Assembly (NCBI RefSeq): GCF_000260135.1
Contig: NZ_JH651384.1
Coordinates: 2,880,001 to 2,944,000, forward strand
DNA length: 64,000 nucleotides
Reading direction: 5' to 3'
From: Thiothrix nivea DSM 5205
GTDB taxonomy: Bacteria; Pseudomonadota; Gammaproteobacteria; Thiotrichales; Thiotrichaceae
Of the stretch, positions 46,147-56,710 are shown one piece after another (within the stretch, counting starts at the first letter, position 1; every line of letters starts with the position of its first letter). The position numbers and the translations under genes were made by a program. The notes beneath the pieces were generated by a model. That model did not search any database and was not told where the DNA came from. It saw only the letters and a program-made list of their open reading frames with translations.

Positions 46147-47334
46147 TTAACGCATCTGCCGTTCCAGCTCCTGCTGGATGCGCTGGATCAGCATTTCTTC
46201 CATGCTTTGTGGCTGTTGTTGCGCAGGCACGGGCAGCGGCGGTGTGGTGGGCTGCATTTGCCCCATCGTAGGTGCTGGGTTGCCGCTGACACCACGGATG
46301 TTGAAGGTGTGCGTAATCAGCTGCCCAGGTTTCACCGTCAGCGATTTATAGCCCTGAAACCCCTTGTAATCGAAACTGACCACGAATTCCTGCGCAGGCA
46401 GGGTGAGTTCCGTCATGGCGACATTGCTCACGCGGTCAACGATGCTGCCATCCAGCCGCGCAATGGTGAAATTGACCGTCAGCGGGCTGCCGTCATCCGC
46501 TGACAGCGCGGCGATGCGCAGTTTGCCGTCAGCAGCGGCAGGGCGGGTAGGCTCAGGGGCTTGCGAAACCGGCGTGGGTGCAGGGGTAGCAGGTGGGGCG
46601 GCGGCGATTTTCGGCAGTGGGAAAATTTCATTCACCACCGCATTGGCAGGCACTTTGATATTGCGGCTGAGGCTGCCGTAACCTTCCGCCCGCACCGTTA
46701 CCTTGTAAGTGCCGGGGGGCAGGTTGAAGTTGGCTTTGGAGGTGTAGGTAGCTTTGTCGATGTTGCTGCCATTGGTTTTCTGGATGTAAACATTGGCCTT
46801 GACGGATTTGCCGCTTTCGGTCTGGGCGATGATTTCCAGTTTGCCGGTGGTGGCGGTGGCGGGTTTTTCGAGCGGCGGGGCGTCAGGTTCGGGTTCATTC
46901 ACCAGTTGTACGCTGTCATCTTCCTTGCTAGTTTGGGGGGTGTCATTGGTTGAGGCTATATCAGGTGAGTCGCTAATTTCCTCAGCAGGCAAGCCGGTTT
47001 CCGCTTGTTGGGTTGTGTCTGTGTCCGGCCGTTTTGGCGTGTCGGTATCCGTTGCGTCAGGCTCGCCGACCAGCTCCACCTTGCTGGTGTCTTCTTCCTC
47101 GGGTTTGTCGTTCAGCGGGCGGGTGAAAAGGCTGTCATCCTTGAAGGAATCCGGCGATGGCATGTTGGCATTGGGCATGATGGATGGTTTTGCCCAATCC
47201 TGCTCGGTGGGTGTGGCCGTGGCTGTTGGTTCCGGCTGGCTGGCGGTGAAAGTGCTTTTGACGCCGATCAGGGCGAACGTGACCAAGACACCCAGCAGCA
47301 GCCCGCCAATCAATAGTTTCAGTTTTCCGCTCAT
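46147..47334 (-). CDS. Single-pass membrane protein with PEGA-like domains
   Basis: The product is 395 residues. A signal anchor lies at about residues 5-27. A long acidic Pro/Thr/Asp-rich linker follows (about 30-155). Two beta-sandwich domains of the PEGA or carboxypeptidase-regulatory kind follow (about 163-235, NLPPGTYKVTVRAEGYGSLSRNIKV; about 270-345, LPAQEFVVSFDYKGFQGYKSLTV). The C-terminus is a Pro/Gln-rich stretch. It is probably exported or anchored with its domains in the periplasm. It lies 19 bases upstream of asnB, but a functional link is not evident. Confidence 0.65.
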   Translation of the reverse strand: MSGKLKLLIGGLLLGVLVTFALIGVKSTFTASQPEPTATATPTEQDWAKPSIMPNANMPSPDSFKDDSLFTRPLNDKPEEEDTSKVELVGEPDATDTDTPKRPDTDTTQQAETGLPAEEISDSPDIASTNDTPQTSKEDDSVQLVNEPEPDAPPLEKPATATTGKLEIIAQTESGKSVKANVYIQKTNGSNIDKATYTSKANFNLPPGTYKVTVRAEGYGSLSRNIKVPANAVVNEIFPLPKIAAAPPATPAPTPVSQAPEPTRPAAADGKLRIAALSADDGSPLTVNFTIARLDGSIVDRVSNVAMTELTLPAQEFVVSFDYKGFQGYKSLTVKPGQLITHTFNIRGVSGNPAPTMGQMQPTTPPLPVPAQQQPQSMEEMLIQRIQQELERQMR

Positions 47335-47475
47335 GAGTATTAGCTTCTCTTCATTATGGTTTGCCTGAGGATAACAGAAAGCTGCACCCTGCCCATTCCT
47401 GAGATGGTTGAGAGGTATTTTACCCCGGTTAGGCTTCCATGTTACATCTGCCTTTTCGATTGATGGGGATTGATT

Positions 47476-48162
47476 GTGTTACAGGCTGAACATTTGCACT
47501 ATTCCTATCCGGAAGCGGGGCGGCGGCATCCGGTGCTACAGGATGTGAGCCTGGGGTTGCAGGCGGGCGAACGGGTGGCGCTGGTCGGCAGCAGCGGTTC
47601 CGGCAAGTCTACCCTGCTTAACCTGCTGGGTGGCATCGACCGGCCTGACAGCGGGGAAATCCGCATCGCCGGACGTAATCTGGCGCAATGGCAGGAGCCG
47701 CAACTGACCCTGTTCCGCCGTCAGCATATCGGTTTCATCTACCAGCAGTTCAACCTGATCCCGACCTTGACAGTGGCGGAAAACATCCTGTTGCCGCTGG
47801 AGTTGCTGGGGATTGGGCGGCAGGAACAGCAGCAACGTTTGCAACACTGGCTGGAGGCGGTGCAGTTACCGGCACGCGGTTCAGCGTTCCCCGACCAGCT
47901 TTCCGGCGGCGAACAGCAGCGCGTTGCCATTGCCCGCGCCCTGATCCATCAGCCTGCGCTGGTGCTGGCGGATGAACCAACCGGCAACCTGGATGCGCAA
48001 ACCGGCGCACGGGTGCTGGATTTGCTGTTCGGGCTGGCGGAACAGGCACAACAAACCCTACTGGTAGTGACGCATAGCCGTAAGGTGGCGGAGCGCGCCG
48101 GGCGCATCGTACTATTGCATAACGGCAGCTTGCAGGTCGGTGATCAAGCACTGGCCTGGTAA
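47476..48162 (+). CDS. ABC transporter ATP-binding protein (LolD-like)
   Basis: The product is 228 residues from GTG 47476 (GGGGA lies upstream; a TTG at 47470 is possible). Walker A GSSGSGKST (about residue 36), the Q-loop, signature LSGGEQQRVAIARAL and Walker B LVLADEPTGNLD are intact. This is the LolD/MacB family that powers FtsX-like permeases. The permease lies two genes downstream in the same run, so this would be the ATPase of an AttEFGH-like exporter. Confidence 0.9.
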   Translation: MLQAEHLHYSYPEAGRRHPVLQDVSLGLQAGERVALVGSSGSGKSTLLNLLGGIDRPDSGEIRIAGRNLAQWQEPQLTLFRRQHIGFIYQQFNLIPTLTVAENILLPLELLGIGRQEQQQRLQHWLEAVQLPARGSAFPDQLSGGEQQRVAIARALIHQPALVLADEPTGNLDAQTGARVLDLLFGLAEQAQQTLLVVTHSRKVAERAGRIVLLHNGSLQVGDQALAW

Positions 48163-48179
48163 TACAAAGGAAACCATTC

Positions 48180-49361
48180 ATGTCCAACACACTGAAACAC
48201 ACCATCAACGCCCAGCGCGCCCGCCTCAAAGACATGCTGGGCAATACCCTCATCCAGTTTGCTGGCGAGTTGCCTGCCCTGATGCGCGACCCGGATGCGC
48301 TGGATGCACATCTGGAGCAAATCTTTCCCAAACTGGAGTTGTGCAAATACGTCTACGTGCTGGATGCAAACGGCGTACAGATCAGTTCCACCATCAACCG
48401 TTTCGGGCCGGATGAGGAAGCGCGTGGGCGTGACCGTTCCGACCGGCCCTACATGTCGGAAATGCACAAGGACAACTGCTATTTCAGCCTGTCGGAAGCC
48501 TATATCAGCCGCAATAAGAAACGCCCGTCGCTGACCGCCATCCAGACGATTTGCGACCCCGGTAAACAGCGGGTGGGCTTCCTCGGTGTGGACTATGACT
48601 TGCGGGAATTGCCGCATTCCGAAGTGATTTACGAGGAACCTAGCCAGTGGCGGCAGATCAAGGGCGACCCGGCTATCCGGGGCGGGCTGTTCTTGCAGGA
48701 GCGGGTGGAAAGCCTGATGGATAGGCACATCGATACCGTGCTGTCGGTGCATGAGGCACTGATGCTGGATCAGGGCGTGCACCACATACAGATACACTTT
48801 TCCAGTAGCCGCTCGACCATCTGGCATGTGGATGACCCGTATGTGTACCGCATCCTGACCATGGATGAGCTGATCAACCCGAACATTTGCATGGCATACC
48901 CGCGTCGCGCCTATTTCGAGCGTTCCATCGTGCCGCGCGCGGATGTGGGCAAAATCCTCAAACAGTTCAAGGCATTGCGGTTTGCGGATGAAACCATTTA
49001 CCTGCGCTATGGTTCACTGAATATTGTCAATGGCAAGGTCGGCCTGAATTTTTCCTGTGATGGCACGCATTACCTCAACTACGACGAGTTCCTGGCGAAA
49101 GGGCTGGAGTTTTGGTTTGGCGGCGACCATTTCCCGCAAGCCATCGTGCCTGCTGAGGATCTCGATTACACCAAATTGGATGACAAGGTGGAGGAGCTGG
49201 CCGCGCGTGGCTGCGTGCAGGTCAACAAGCTGCTGTACATGCTGGAAAAGGATGAAATCCCCGAGTGTCTGCAAACCTACAGCAAGGGCGAGCGCGATTA
49301 CGTCTACCACGAGCTCAAGTCGGTGATGGACGTGTACGAGGGCGGCGTGTGCAGCCTGTAA
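48180..49361 (+). CDS. PDC sensor domain protein
   Basis: The product is 393 residues and is close to proteins annotated as PDC sensor domain-containing: YVYVLDANGVQISSTINR, RGRDRSDRPYMSEMHKDNCYFSLSEAYISRNKKRPSLTAIQTI, GFLGVDYDLRELP. It has no clear signal peptide or transmembrane helix, unlike classical PDC receptors, which are periplasmic. The second half (about 190-393) has no motif I can name. It sits inside the ABC transporter run, between the ATPase and the permease, and its role there is unexplained. Confidence 0.78.
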   Translation: MSNTLKHTINAQRARLKDMLGNTLIQFAGELPALMRDPDALDAHLEQIFPKLELCKYVYVLDANGVQISSTINRFGPDEEARGRDRSDRPYMSEMHKDNCYFSLSEAYISRNKKRPSLTAIQTICDPGKQRVGFLGVDYDLRELPHSEVIYEEPSQWRQIKGDPAIRGGLFLQERVESLMDRHIDTVLSVHEALMLDQGVHHIQIHFSSSRSTIWHVDDPYVYRILTMDELINPNICMAYPRRAYFERSIVPRADVGKILKQFKALRFADETIYLRYGSLNIVNGKVGLNFSCDGTHYLNYDEFLAKGLEFWFGGDHFPQAIVPAEDLDYTKLDDKVEELAARGCVQVNKLLYMLEKDEIPECLQTYSKGERDYVYHELKSVMDVYEGGVCSL

Positions 49362-49362
49362 G

Positions 49363-51765
49363 GTGAGCGCCATGTTGCTTGCGCGTTCCAGTTGGCGTTT
49401 CTTCACCCGGCATCCGTGGCAGTTGTGGCTGACGCTGCTGAGCATTGCACTGGGCACGGCGGTGATTATCGCGGTGGATCTGGCCAACCAGACGGCGCAG
49501 GATTCTTTCCGCCAGTCGGTGCAGGTGTTGTCCGGCGAGATGACACATGAAATTACGGCCGTGCGTGGCACTATCCCTGACGATTTCTACCGGCAGTTGC
49601 GGGTGGAATGGGGCTATCGGGATTCCGCGCCGCTGGTGGAAACCACATGGGTGCGGGATGGCTTGCAACAGACTGTGCTGGGGATTGACCCATTTGCAGC
49701 GCCGTTGCAGCGGGGGGCACAGGCGGACATTTCCAGCGAGGATGTGCGGCGCTTGCTGACGGAGCCGGGGGCAATGGTGCAGGTTGGCGATGAGGTGTGG
49801 GTGGCGGATATTGCTACGGCGCAAGGTGATTCCCCCGGCCTCACCAGTATCCAGCTCAAGCTGACCGAAGCCGAAGCAGCAAAACTCCAGACCCGCCTGC
49901 CCCCCTCCCTCAAACTCGACTCCTTCGCCAACCGCCAGCAGGCTTTCACCCAGATGACGCAAGCCTTCCAGACCAACCTGACGGCGATGAGCCTGCTGGC
50001 GGTGCTGGTGGGGGCGTTCCTGGTCTACAACACCATGACGTTTTCGGTGCTGCAACGGCGGCGGAGTTTTGCCATTGGGCGCATGGTGGGGATAACGGGC
50101 GGGCAGCTGTTCCGCCATTTGCTGCTGGAAGCGCTGGTGCTGGGGGCGGCTGGCAGCATCCTCGGCGTACTGCTGGGCGTGTTGCTGGGGCAGGGCTTGC
50201 TGGTGCTGGTGACGCAAACCATCCGTGATTTGTACGTGAATGTGCGGGCGACCGATTTGTTGCTGACGCCGGGGCTGTTGCTGAAAGGCGTAGGCATTAC
50301 CTTGCTGGCGGTGCTGGTGGCGACGTTGGCTCCAGCATTGGAGGCGGCACGGGTGTCGCCGGTGCAGGTTGCCCGCCAGTCTACGTTGGAACAAGGCGGG
50401 CGGCGGATGGGCGTAGGGTTGGTAGTGGCGGGCGTGGCGCTGATGCTGGTGAGCTGGGGCTTGATTGGTGTTTCTGGCAAGAGTTTGTTGCTGGGGTTTG
50501 TGGGGCTGTTTGTGCTGATTGTGGGTTACAGCTTGTGCGTGCCGCTGGTGTTGCGGTTGGGTTTGCGGGGCTTGCAGCAGGTTCCAGGTTTGCGGGCATT
50601 CCTGCTGTCGCGGATGGCGATCCGTAGCGTTGAGGCCAGTCTTAGCCGCACCGCACTGGCCATCATTGCGCTGAGCGTGGCGGTATCAGCAACGGTGGGC
50701 GTGGGCATCATGATCGGTTCGTTCCGCGCCAGCGTGGCGGACTGGTTAGGAATGACGCTTTCCAGCGACCTGTATGTGTCGGCGGTGACGGAGGATGCGG
50801 CACGTGTCAGCGGCACACTGCGCCCGGAATGGCTGGGGCGGATTCAGGCATTGCCGGAGGTGCAATCCGTCAGTACCGGGCGCACCACCCGCTTGCCGGT
50901 GGATGGGGTGGAAATTCCGGTGCTGGTGATGCAGGCGGGGCGGCATAGCGGGCGTGGTTTCGATTTCCTCAGTGGTGGCGACGCGGCCTGGCAGCAGTTT
51001 CTGGCTGGGAAGGGCGTGCTGGTTTCCGAACCGTTTGCCTACCACAACGGCAAGCGGGTAGGGGATACGGTGCGGATGCCAACCGATGTGGCGGGGGAAG
51101 TGGCCTTGCCGGTGCTGGGCGTGTTCCGCGATTACAGCGCCACGCAGGGCATGGTGGTATTGCCGCGTAGCCTGTACTGGCGTTACTGGCAAGATCGTAG
51201 CGTTTCTTCCATCGGCATGAAACTGGCGGAGGGTGCGGACGAGGCCGTGCTCAAGCGCAAGCTGCAAGCTTGGGCGGGGGAGTTGCCGCAGCCGGGGCAG
51301 GGGTTGGTGGTGCGTTCCAACCGCGACATTCGGGAAAACTCCTTACAGGTGTTTGACCGTACCTTTGCGATTACCAATGTGCTGCGGTTGCTGGTGATTA
51401 TCGTGGCGTTTGTGGGGGTGTTCAGCGCGTTGATGGCGCTGTTTCTGGAAAAGGGTAGGGAATATGCGGTGTTGCGTGCGACCGGTTTCACGCCCAAACA
51501 GTTGCAGTGGTTGGTGACGGGGCAGGCGGCATTGATTGGGGTGCTGGCGGGATTGCTGGCGTTGCCGTTGGGTGGGCTGATGTCGGTGGTGCTGATCGAC
51601 ATTATCAACCAGCGTTCGTTTGGCTGGACGATGCAGACGCATTTCTTCCCGCTGACCGGCGTGCAGGCGGTGTTACTGGCGTTGGCGGCGGCGTTGCTGG
51701 CGAGCGTTTACCCGGTACGCAGGATTGGGCGGGTGTCGGTGCGGGAGGGGCTGGATGGGCGTTAG
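49363..51765 (+). CDS. FtsX-like ABC transporter permease
   Basis: The product is 800 residues. There are two FtsX domains with about ten hydrophobic helices in total and a large periplasmic region between helix 1 and helix 2 (LANQTAQDSFRQ...). The first FtsX domain starts near MTQAFQTNLTAMSLLAVLVGAFLVYNTM and the second near VFDRTFAITNVLRLLVIIVAFVGVFSALMALFLEKGREYAVLRATG. The GTG at 49363 is 2 bases after the PDC gene; ATG 49372 is possible. It should export or extract lipids or lipoproteins together with the LolD-like ATPase. Confidence 0.88.
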   Translation: MSAMLLARSSWRFFTRHPWQLWLTLLSIALGTAVIIAVDLANQTAQDSFRQSVQVLSGEMTHEITAVRGTIPDDFYRQLRVEWGYRDSAPLVETTWVRDGLQQTVLGIDPFAAPLQRGAQADISSEDVRRLLTEPGAMVQVGDEVWVADIATAQGDSPGLTSIQLKLTEAEAAKLQTRLPPSLKLDSFANRQQAFTQMTQAFQTNLTAMSLLAVLVGAFLVYNTMTFSVLQRRRSFAIGRMVGITGGQLFRHLLLEALVLGAAGSILGVLLGVLLGQGLLVLVTQTIRDLYVNVRATDLLLTPGLLLKGVGITLLAVLVATLAPALEAARVSPVQVARQSTLEQGGRRMGVGLVVAGVALMLVSWGLIGVSGKSLLLGFVGLFVLIVGYSLCVPLVLRLGLRGLQQVPGLRAFLLSRMAIRSVEASLSRTALAIIALSVAVSATVGVGIMIGSFRASVADWLGMTLSSDLYVSAVTEDAARVSGTLRPEWLGRIQALPEVQSVSTGRTTRLPVDGVEIPVLVMQAGRHSGRGFDFLSGGDAAWQQFLAGKGVLVSEPFAYHNGKRVGDTVRMPTDVAGEVALPVLGVFRDYSATQGMVVLPRSLYWRYWQDRSVSSIGMKLAEGADEAVLKRKLQAWAGELPQPGQGLVVRSNRDIRENSLQVFDRTFAITNVLRLLVIIVAFVGVFSALMALFLEKGREYAVLRATGFTPKQLQWLVTGQAALIGVLAGLLALPLGGLMSVVLIDIINQRSFGWTMQTHFFPLTGVQAVLLALAAALLASVYPVRRIGRVSVREGLDGR

Positions 51766-52888
51766 GTGGTGGCAACGCCCTCTTTGGGTTCTGTGGTGTT
51801 TGCTATGGCTATTGGCGGGTTGTGGCAAAGCGCCGGAATCCGACAATGTTTTCGATCTGAATTCTGCCCTGGGCGGGGTGGCCGATGCGGGGTTTGCCCG
51901 TGCTGTTGGCTCACGCGAATTCCATTTCCCGCAAGATCATGCCGCGCACCCGGATTTCCGCAATGAATGGTGGTATGTGACCGGCAACCTGCAAACGGAA
52001 AGTGGGCGGCATTTTGGCTATCAGGTGACGTTATTCCGCATTGCGTTGACGCCGCATCCGCCAGATAGCCCGTCGGTGTGGGCGACCCATCAGGTGTGGA
52101 TGGCGCATGTGGCGCTGACGGATGTGGAAGCAGGGGAGCATTGGCATGACCAGCGCTTTGCGCGTGGTGCTGTCGGGTTGGCAGGGCAAGCCAGTAACCC
52201 GTTCCGGGTGTGGCTGGAAGATTGGCAGATTGTGGGTGATGGCACGGGTGATTTCCCTTGGGCCATTGGTGTAAAAGCGAAGGATTTCTCCCTCAACCTG
52301 CAACTGGGGCTGGCAAAGCCGCCGGTGTTGCAGGGTGACCATGGCCTGAGCCAGAAAAGCAACGAGCCGGGCAATGCTTCCTGGTATTACTCCGTGACCC
52401 GTTTGCAGACGCTGGGCGATATTTGGCGAGGGGATGAGCATTTCACCGTAACCGGCGAGTCGTGGCTGGATCGGGAGTGGAGCACCAGCGCCTTGTCAGC
52501 TGACCAGACCGGGTGGGACTGGTTTTCACTGCAATTGCAGGATGGGCATGATTTAATGTTTTACCGGTTGCGCAAGCAGTCGGGGGAAGCTGACCCGCAC
52601 AGCGCGGGCAAGTGGGTGCAGCCGGATGGGCAGGCGCAAACGCTGGTGGCGCAGGATGTGGAACTGAAGCCGCTACGTTACTGGCAGGCGGAAAGCGGCG
52701 CGTGTTATCCGGTGGCGTGGGAAATATCCCTGCCGAAGCAGCAGTGGCGCTGGCGGGTGGAGGCGTTGGTGGATGATCAGTTGATGCGGGTGGGAATCAC
52801 TTACTGGGAGGGGGCGGTGAAAGTGGTGGATGCGGAGAGCGGCAGACCGCTGGGGTATGGCTATCTGGAAATGTCAGGGTATGAGTGA
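51755..52888 (+). CDS. AttH/CrtC-like lipocalin domain lipoprotein
   Basis: The product is 377 residues with a lipoprotein signal (LLWLLAGC, Cys about 22). The body is the lipocalin-like AttH domain shared with hydroxyneurosporene synthase: REFHFPQDHAAHPDFRNEWWYVTGNLQTESGRHFGYQVTLFR near the N-terminus and SWLDREWSTSALSADQTGWDWFSLQLQDG in the middle. It overlaps the permease gene by 11 bases. In AttEFGH systems this is the periplasmic partner that may bind a lipid ligand. Confidence 0.88.
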   Translation: MGVRWWQRPLWVLWCLLWLLAGCGKAPESDNVFDLNSALGGVADAGFARAVGSREFHFPQDHAAHPDFRNEWWYVTGNLQTESGRHFGYQVTLFRIALTPHPPDSPSVWATHQVWMAHVALTDVEAGEHWHDQRFARGAVGLAGQASNPFRVWLEDWQIVGDGTGDFPWAIGVKAKDFSLNLQLGLAKPPVLQGDHGLSQKSNEPGNASWYYSVTRLQTLGDIWRGDEHFTVTGESWLDREWSTSALSADQTGWDWFSLQLQDGHDLMFYRLRKQSGEADPHSAGKWVQPDGQAQTLVAQDVELKPLRYWQAESGACYPVAWEISLPKQQWRWRVEALVDDQLMRVGITYWEGAVKVVDAESGRPLGYGYLEMSGYE

Positions 52889-53024
52889 CTGTTCAGGGTA
52901 GTATGTCCGCCACTAGATTCCTGCCGTTTCTGCGTAACCCTTCCCATAAGCGACTTGGGAGAAATCACACACTGGCCAGCGGTTGCGCTAGAATAGCCGC
53001 TTTCACCCGTAATGAAACCGCCCG

Positions 53025-55364
53025 ATGCCGCTGAACACTGCCCCCAACGCGCCCGCTGCCCTCTACGATTACCCACATTACTGGGCAGAATGTTATGGCA
53101 CGTCTGAGTATCTCCCCATGTCGCGTGCGGAAATGGACGCGCTCGGCTGGGATTCCTGCGACATCATCATCGTCACCGGCGACGCCTACGTCGACCACCC
53201 CTCGTTCGGCATGGCGGTGATCGGGCGAGTGCTGGAGGCACAAGGCTTCCGCGTCGGCATCATCGCCCAACCGGACTGGCAGTCGAAAGACGCTTTCATG
53301 GCACTGGGCGAACCCAACCTGTTCTTCGGCGTGGCGGCGGGCAACATGGATTCCATGATCAACCGCTACACCGCCGACCGCAAAACGCGCTCCGACGACG
53401 CCTACACCCCCGGCGGCATGGCGGGCAAACGCCCTGACCGCGCCTCGCTGGTGTATTCGCAGCGCTGCAAGGAAGCCTACCCGCACGTCCCCATCATCCT
53501 CGGCGGCATCGAAGCCTCCTTGCGCCGCATCGCCCATTTCGATTACTGGCAGGAAAAAGTGCGCCGCTCGATCCTGATGGATGCCAGCGCCGACCTGTTG
53601 CTGTACGGCAATGCCGAACGCGCCGTGATTGAAATTGCCCACCGCCTGTCACGCGGCGAAACGGTGGACAGCATCACCGACGTGCGCGGCACCGCCTTCA
53701 TCCGCCGTGACACGCCGCCAGAGTCAGAAGGCTGGCTGGAAATCGACTCCACCCGCGTCGACCAGCCGGGCAAGATTGACCGCATCATCAACCCGTACCT
53801 CAACACCACGGACATGGATGAATGCGAGGTCGAAAAGCGCAACCAGCAATGGCTGGAATACGAAGACCCGCGCATCAAGCGCCCCGGTGAGCAAAAATTA
53901 CACTTCCACCCACGCGCACGACTTGACCGCAATCGCACCGTGATCCGCCTGCCTTCCTTCGAGAAAGTCAGCAAGGACAAGGTGCTGTACGCCCACGCCA
54001 ACCGCGTGCTGCATCTGGAAACCAATCCCGGCAACGCCCGCGCCCTGGTGCAGAAACACGGCTCGCAGGACATCTGGATCAACCCGCCGCCGTTCCCGCT
54101 CTCCACCCCGGAAATGGATTACGTGTTCGGCCTGCCCTACGCCCGCCTGCCGCATCCGGCTTACAAGGGCGAACGCATTCCCGCCTATGAAATGATCCGC
54201 TTCTCGGTGAACATCATGCGCGGCTGCTTTGGCGGCTGCACTTTCTGCTCCATCACCGAGCACGAAGGGCGCATCATCCAGAACCGTTCGCAGGAATCGA
54301 TCCTGCACGAAATCGAGGAAATGCGCGACAAGGTGCCGGGCTTTACCGGCGTGGTTTCCGACCTCGGCGGGCCGACCGCCAACATGTACCGGCTGGCCTG
54401 TAAAGACCCGAAAGTGGAAGCCTCCTGCCGCAAGCCGAGTTGCGTCTACCCCGGCATCTGCCAGAACCTCAACACCGACCACGCCGCGCTGAAATCACTG
54501 TACCGCGCCGCCCGTAACCTACCGGGTGTCAAGAAAGTGCTGATCGGTTCCGGCCTGCGCTACGACCTCGCGGTGCGCGACCCCGAATACGTCAAGGAAC
54601 TGGTCACCCACCACGTCGGCGGCTACCTCAAGATCGCCCCGGAACACACCGAGGACGCGCCGCTTTCCAAGATGATGAAACCGGGCATCGGCGCGTATGA
54701 CGAATTCAAGCGCCTGTTCGAGAAATACACGAAGGAGGCAGGCAAGGAACAGTACCTGATCCCCTATTTCATCGCCGCGCATCCCGGCACATCGGATGAA
54801 GACATGCTCAACCTCGCGCTGTGGCTGAAGAAAAACGGCTTCCGCGCCGACCAGGTACAGGCGTTCTACCCTTCGCCGATGGCCTCGGCCACCACCATGT
54901 ACCACACCGAAAAGAACCCGCTGCATCAGGTCACGTACAAAAGCGAAAAGGTGCAAACCGCCAAGTCGCCGGAACAGCGCAAGTTGCACAAGGCATTCCT
55001 GCGCTGGCACGACCCGAAGAACTGGCCACTGCTACGCAAAGCCATCGCGGATATGGGGCGGCAGGAGCTGATTGGCGATGGGCCGAACCAGTTGATCCCG
55101 CATTATCAGAAGGGCGAGGAAGACCTCGTTTATGAGGCGCATCGGCGGAAGAATAAGGGTGGGGAGCACCAGAAGAGGATGGGGAAGCCTGCCCACAACG
55201 CCTCAGCCAAACCAGCTACAAAAGCTACGTCCGGCAAACCTGCAAATAAACAACAGGCAGGTAAAAAAATGCTGACTCAGCATACTGGACTGCCACCTAA
55301 ACCGCGCACGGAAGCAAGCAACAAACCAAAGCCAGCGGGTAAGCCCAAACAGCGCCGCACGTAG
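53025..55364 (+). CDS. YgiQ-family radical SAM protein
   Basis: The product is 779 residues. It has the YgiQ N-terminal domain ([40 protein letters not shown]), a radical SAM core with the CX3CX2C cluster motif in [16 protein letters not shown] (about residue 405) and the family's C-terminal region. The tail (about 700-779) is Lys-, Ala- and Pro-rich. It presumably binds a 4Fe-4S cluster and generates a 5'-deoxyadenosyl radical. The substrate of the family is not known to me. Confidence 0.93.
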   Translation: MPLNTAPNAPAALYDYPHYWAECYGTSEYLPMSRAEMDALGWDSCDIIIVTGDAYVDHPSFGMAVIGRVLEAQGFRVGIIAQPDWQSKDAFMALGEPNLFFGVAAGNMDSMINRYTADRKTRSDDAYTPGGMAGKRPDRASLVYSQRCKEAYPHVPIILGGIEASLRRIAHFDYWQEKVRRSILMDASADLLLYGNAERAVIEIAHRLSRGETVDSITDVRGTAFIRRDTPPESEGWLEIDSTRVDQPGKIDRIINPYLNTTDMDECEVEKRNQQWLEYEDPRIKRPGEQKLHFHPRARLDRNRTVIRLPSFEKVSKDKVLYAHANRVLHLETNPGNARALVQKHGSQDIWINPPPFPLSTPEMDYVFGLPYARLPHPAYKGERIPAYEMIRFSVNIMRGCFGGCTFCSITEHEGRIIQNRSQESILHEIEEMRDKVPGFTGVVSDLGGPTANMYRLACKDPKVEASCRKPSCVYPGICQNLNTDHAALKSLYRAARNLPGVKKVLIGSGLRYDLAVRDPEYVKELVTHHVGGYLKIAPEHTEDAPLSKMMKPGIGAYDEFKRLFEKYTKEAGKEQYLIPYFIAAHPGTSDEDMLNLALWLKKNGFRADQVQAFYPSPMASATTMYHTEKNPLHQVTYKSEKVQTAKSPEQRKLHKAFLRWHDPKNWPLLRKAIADMGRQELIGDGPNQLIPHYQKGEEDLVYEAHRRKNKGGEHQKRMGKPAHNASAKPATKATSGKPANKQQAGKKMLTQHTGLPPKPRTEASNKPKPAGKPKQRRT

Positions 55365-55416
55365 TCTCGTTTGCAAGATTTACCCTTTTCCAGTTCCGCT
55401 GTATACTGTTCACCAT

Positions 55417-55450
55417 TGGTTAATTGGTGTAAAAATGCAATAATTAACCA
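55417..55450. promoter_or_regulatory. AT-rich inverted repeat upstream of the STAND island
   Basis: TGGTTAATT (55417-55425) and AATTAACCA (55442-55450) form a 9-bp inverted repeat with a 16-base gap and a following T run (TTAATTTTTT). It may terminate ygiQ transcription or serve as an operator for the downstream small gene. A TTGACA lies at 55517-55522, but the matching -10 box is weak. The GAGG at 55552 is the ribosome binding site for the ATG at 55563. Confidence 0.35.
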
Positions 55451-55562
55451 CTTAATTTTTTGTAATATGCATCCATATCAATTCAAAATTCGGCTGGATT
55501 AAGCTGAATTTTTGAATTGACAATTGATCTTTCATTAACTTATTGATTAACGAGGTATAATC

Positions 55563-55889
55563 ATGAATAATAAGAGAGTTATTGGCTTTGAATTAAGTGA
55601 TGGAGAGCTGGTATATATTGAAATTGAAGACACAAATAACCATTCGGAATTAGTAAGCAATTCTCAAAATGATTTTTCAAAGATTCAAATTGAGTTTTCA
55701 AAGTCACTTGGGAAAATAAAATCATTAATAGATGAGACCCTAACCTCTCTCCAAGATATAAATAATCCTGACGAAGTTAACTTAGAATTCGGCATAAAAC
55801 TTGATGGCAAAGTCGGCGCATTAATAGCATCTAGTGGCATTGAGGCTAACTTCAAGGTCTTATTAAAATGGAAGGGAGATAAGAATTAA
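55563..55889 (+). CDS. Trypsin-co-occurring domain protein (CU044_2847-like)
   Basis: The product is 108 residues. A beta-rich pattern with FELSDGELVYIEIED at the start and VNLEFGIKLDGKVGALIASSGIEANFKVLLKWKG at the end is typical of the small CU044_2847 family, which often sits next to trypsin-like genes. It ends 3 bases before the protease-STAND gene, so they are cotranscribed. The region is AT-rich compared with its neighbours. I infer a role as cofactor or regulator of the neighbouring protease. Confidence 0.72.
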   Translation: MNNKRVIGFELSDGELVYIEIEDTNNHSELVSNSQNDFSKIQIEFSKSLGKIKSLIDETLTSLQDINNPDEVNLEFGIKLDGKVGALIASSGIEANFKVLLKWKGDKN

Positions 55890-56710
55890 GGCATGAAAAA
55901 CTCCTTGGTACGCATACTTCACAAGAATACATCAAGTGTAATTGGAGGTGGTTTTCTTATTACACCTACGCATATTGTTACATGCGCACACGTTGTAGCT
56001 GACTCAATTGGTTATAATTATCTATCTAACGATATACCATCTGAGATAGTTTTTTTAGATTTTCCACTATTACAGAAAAATTTAAAGTTTTCTGCCAAAG
56101 TCATATCATGGTTTCCCGTAAAAACCAATATCAGTAATAATATTGTTAGAGATATTGCTGTACTAGAACTATTAGACGACACACATTTACCCGAAGGTTC
56201 TTGCCCAGCACCCGTTGTTTTCTTGGAGGATAATCATTTAGATGATCGAATGGTTAAAATCTGTGGCTTCCCCCGAGAAATACCTGAAGGAGATTGGATT
56301 AATGGTAGCCTTCAAGGCTTAGTCTCTTCAGGTCTTATACAGCTAAACCACGAGGTTGGTCGGCGTTGCATATCAAGAGGTTTCAGCGGAACTCCTGTTT
56401 GGGATAAACAAGAAAGGGCAGTAGTCGGCATTGTTGTTAGTATAAATACTCGAGAAAATGAACGTATTGCTTATGTTATTCCTTCATCCCTCATTTCTTT
56501 AGCATGGCCATTGTTACCTAAAATTGGTCGACCTGCAAACCCATATAAAGGTCTTTCATATTTTCGAGAGGAAGATGCTAATTTATTTTTTGGCAGAGAA
56601 CATTTCATTAAAAAACTATTTTCGGTTATTTCCAATCGCCAATTTATCTTAATGATTGGAGCATCAGGGACTGGTAAATCATCAATTCTGAATGCAGGCA
56701 TTATTCCTTT

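Noticed and set aside
55556-55561. TATAAT as a -10 box for the STAND operon
   Set aside because: It ends one base before the ATG and overlaps the spacer after a GAGG ribosome binding site, so a leadered mRNA starting further upstream is more likely.
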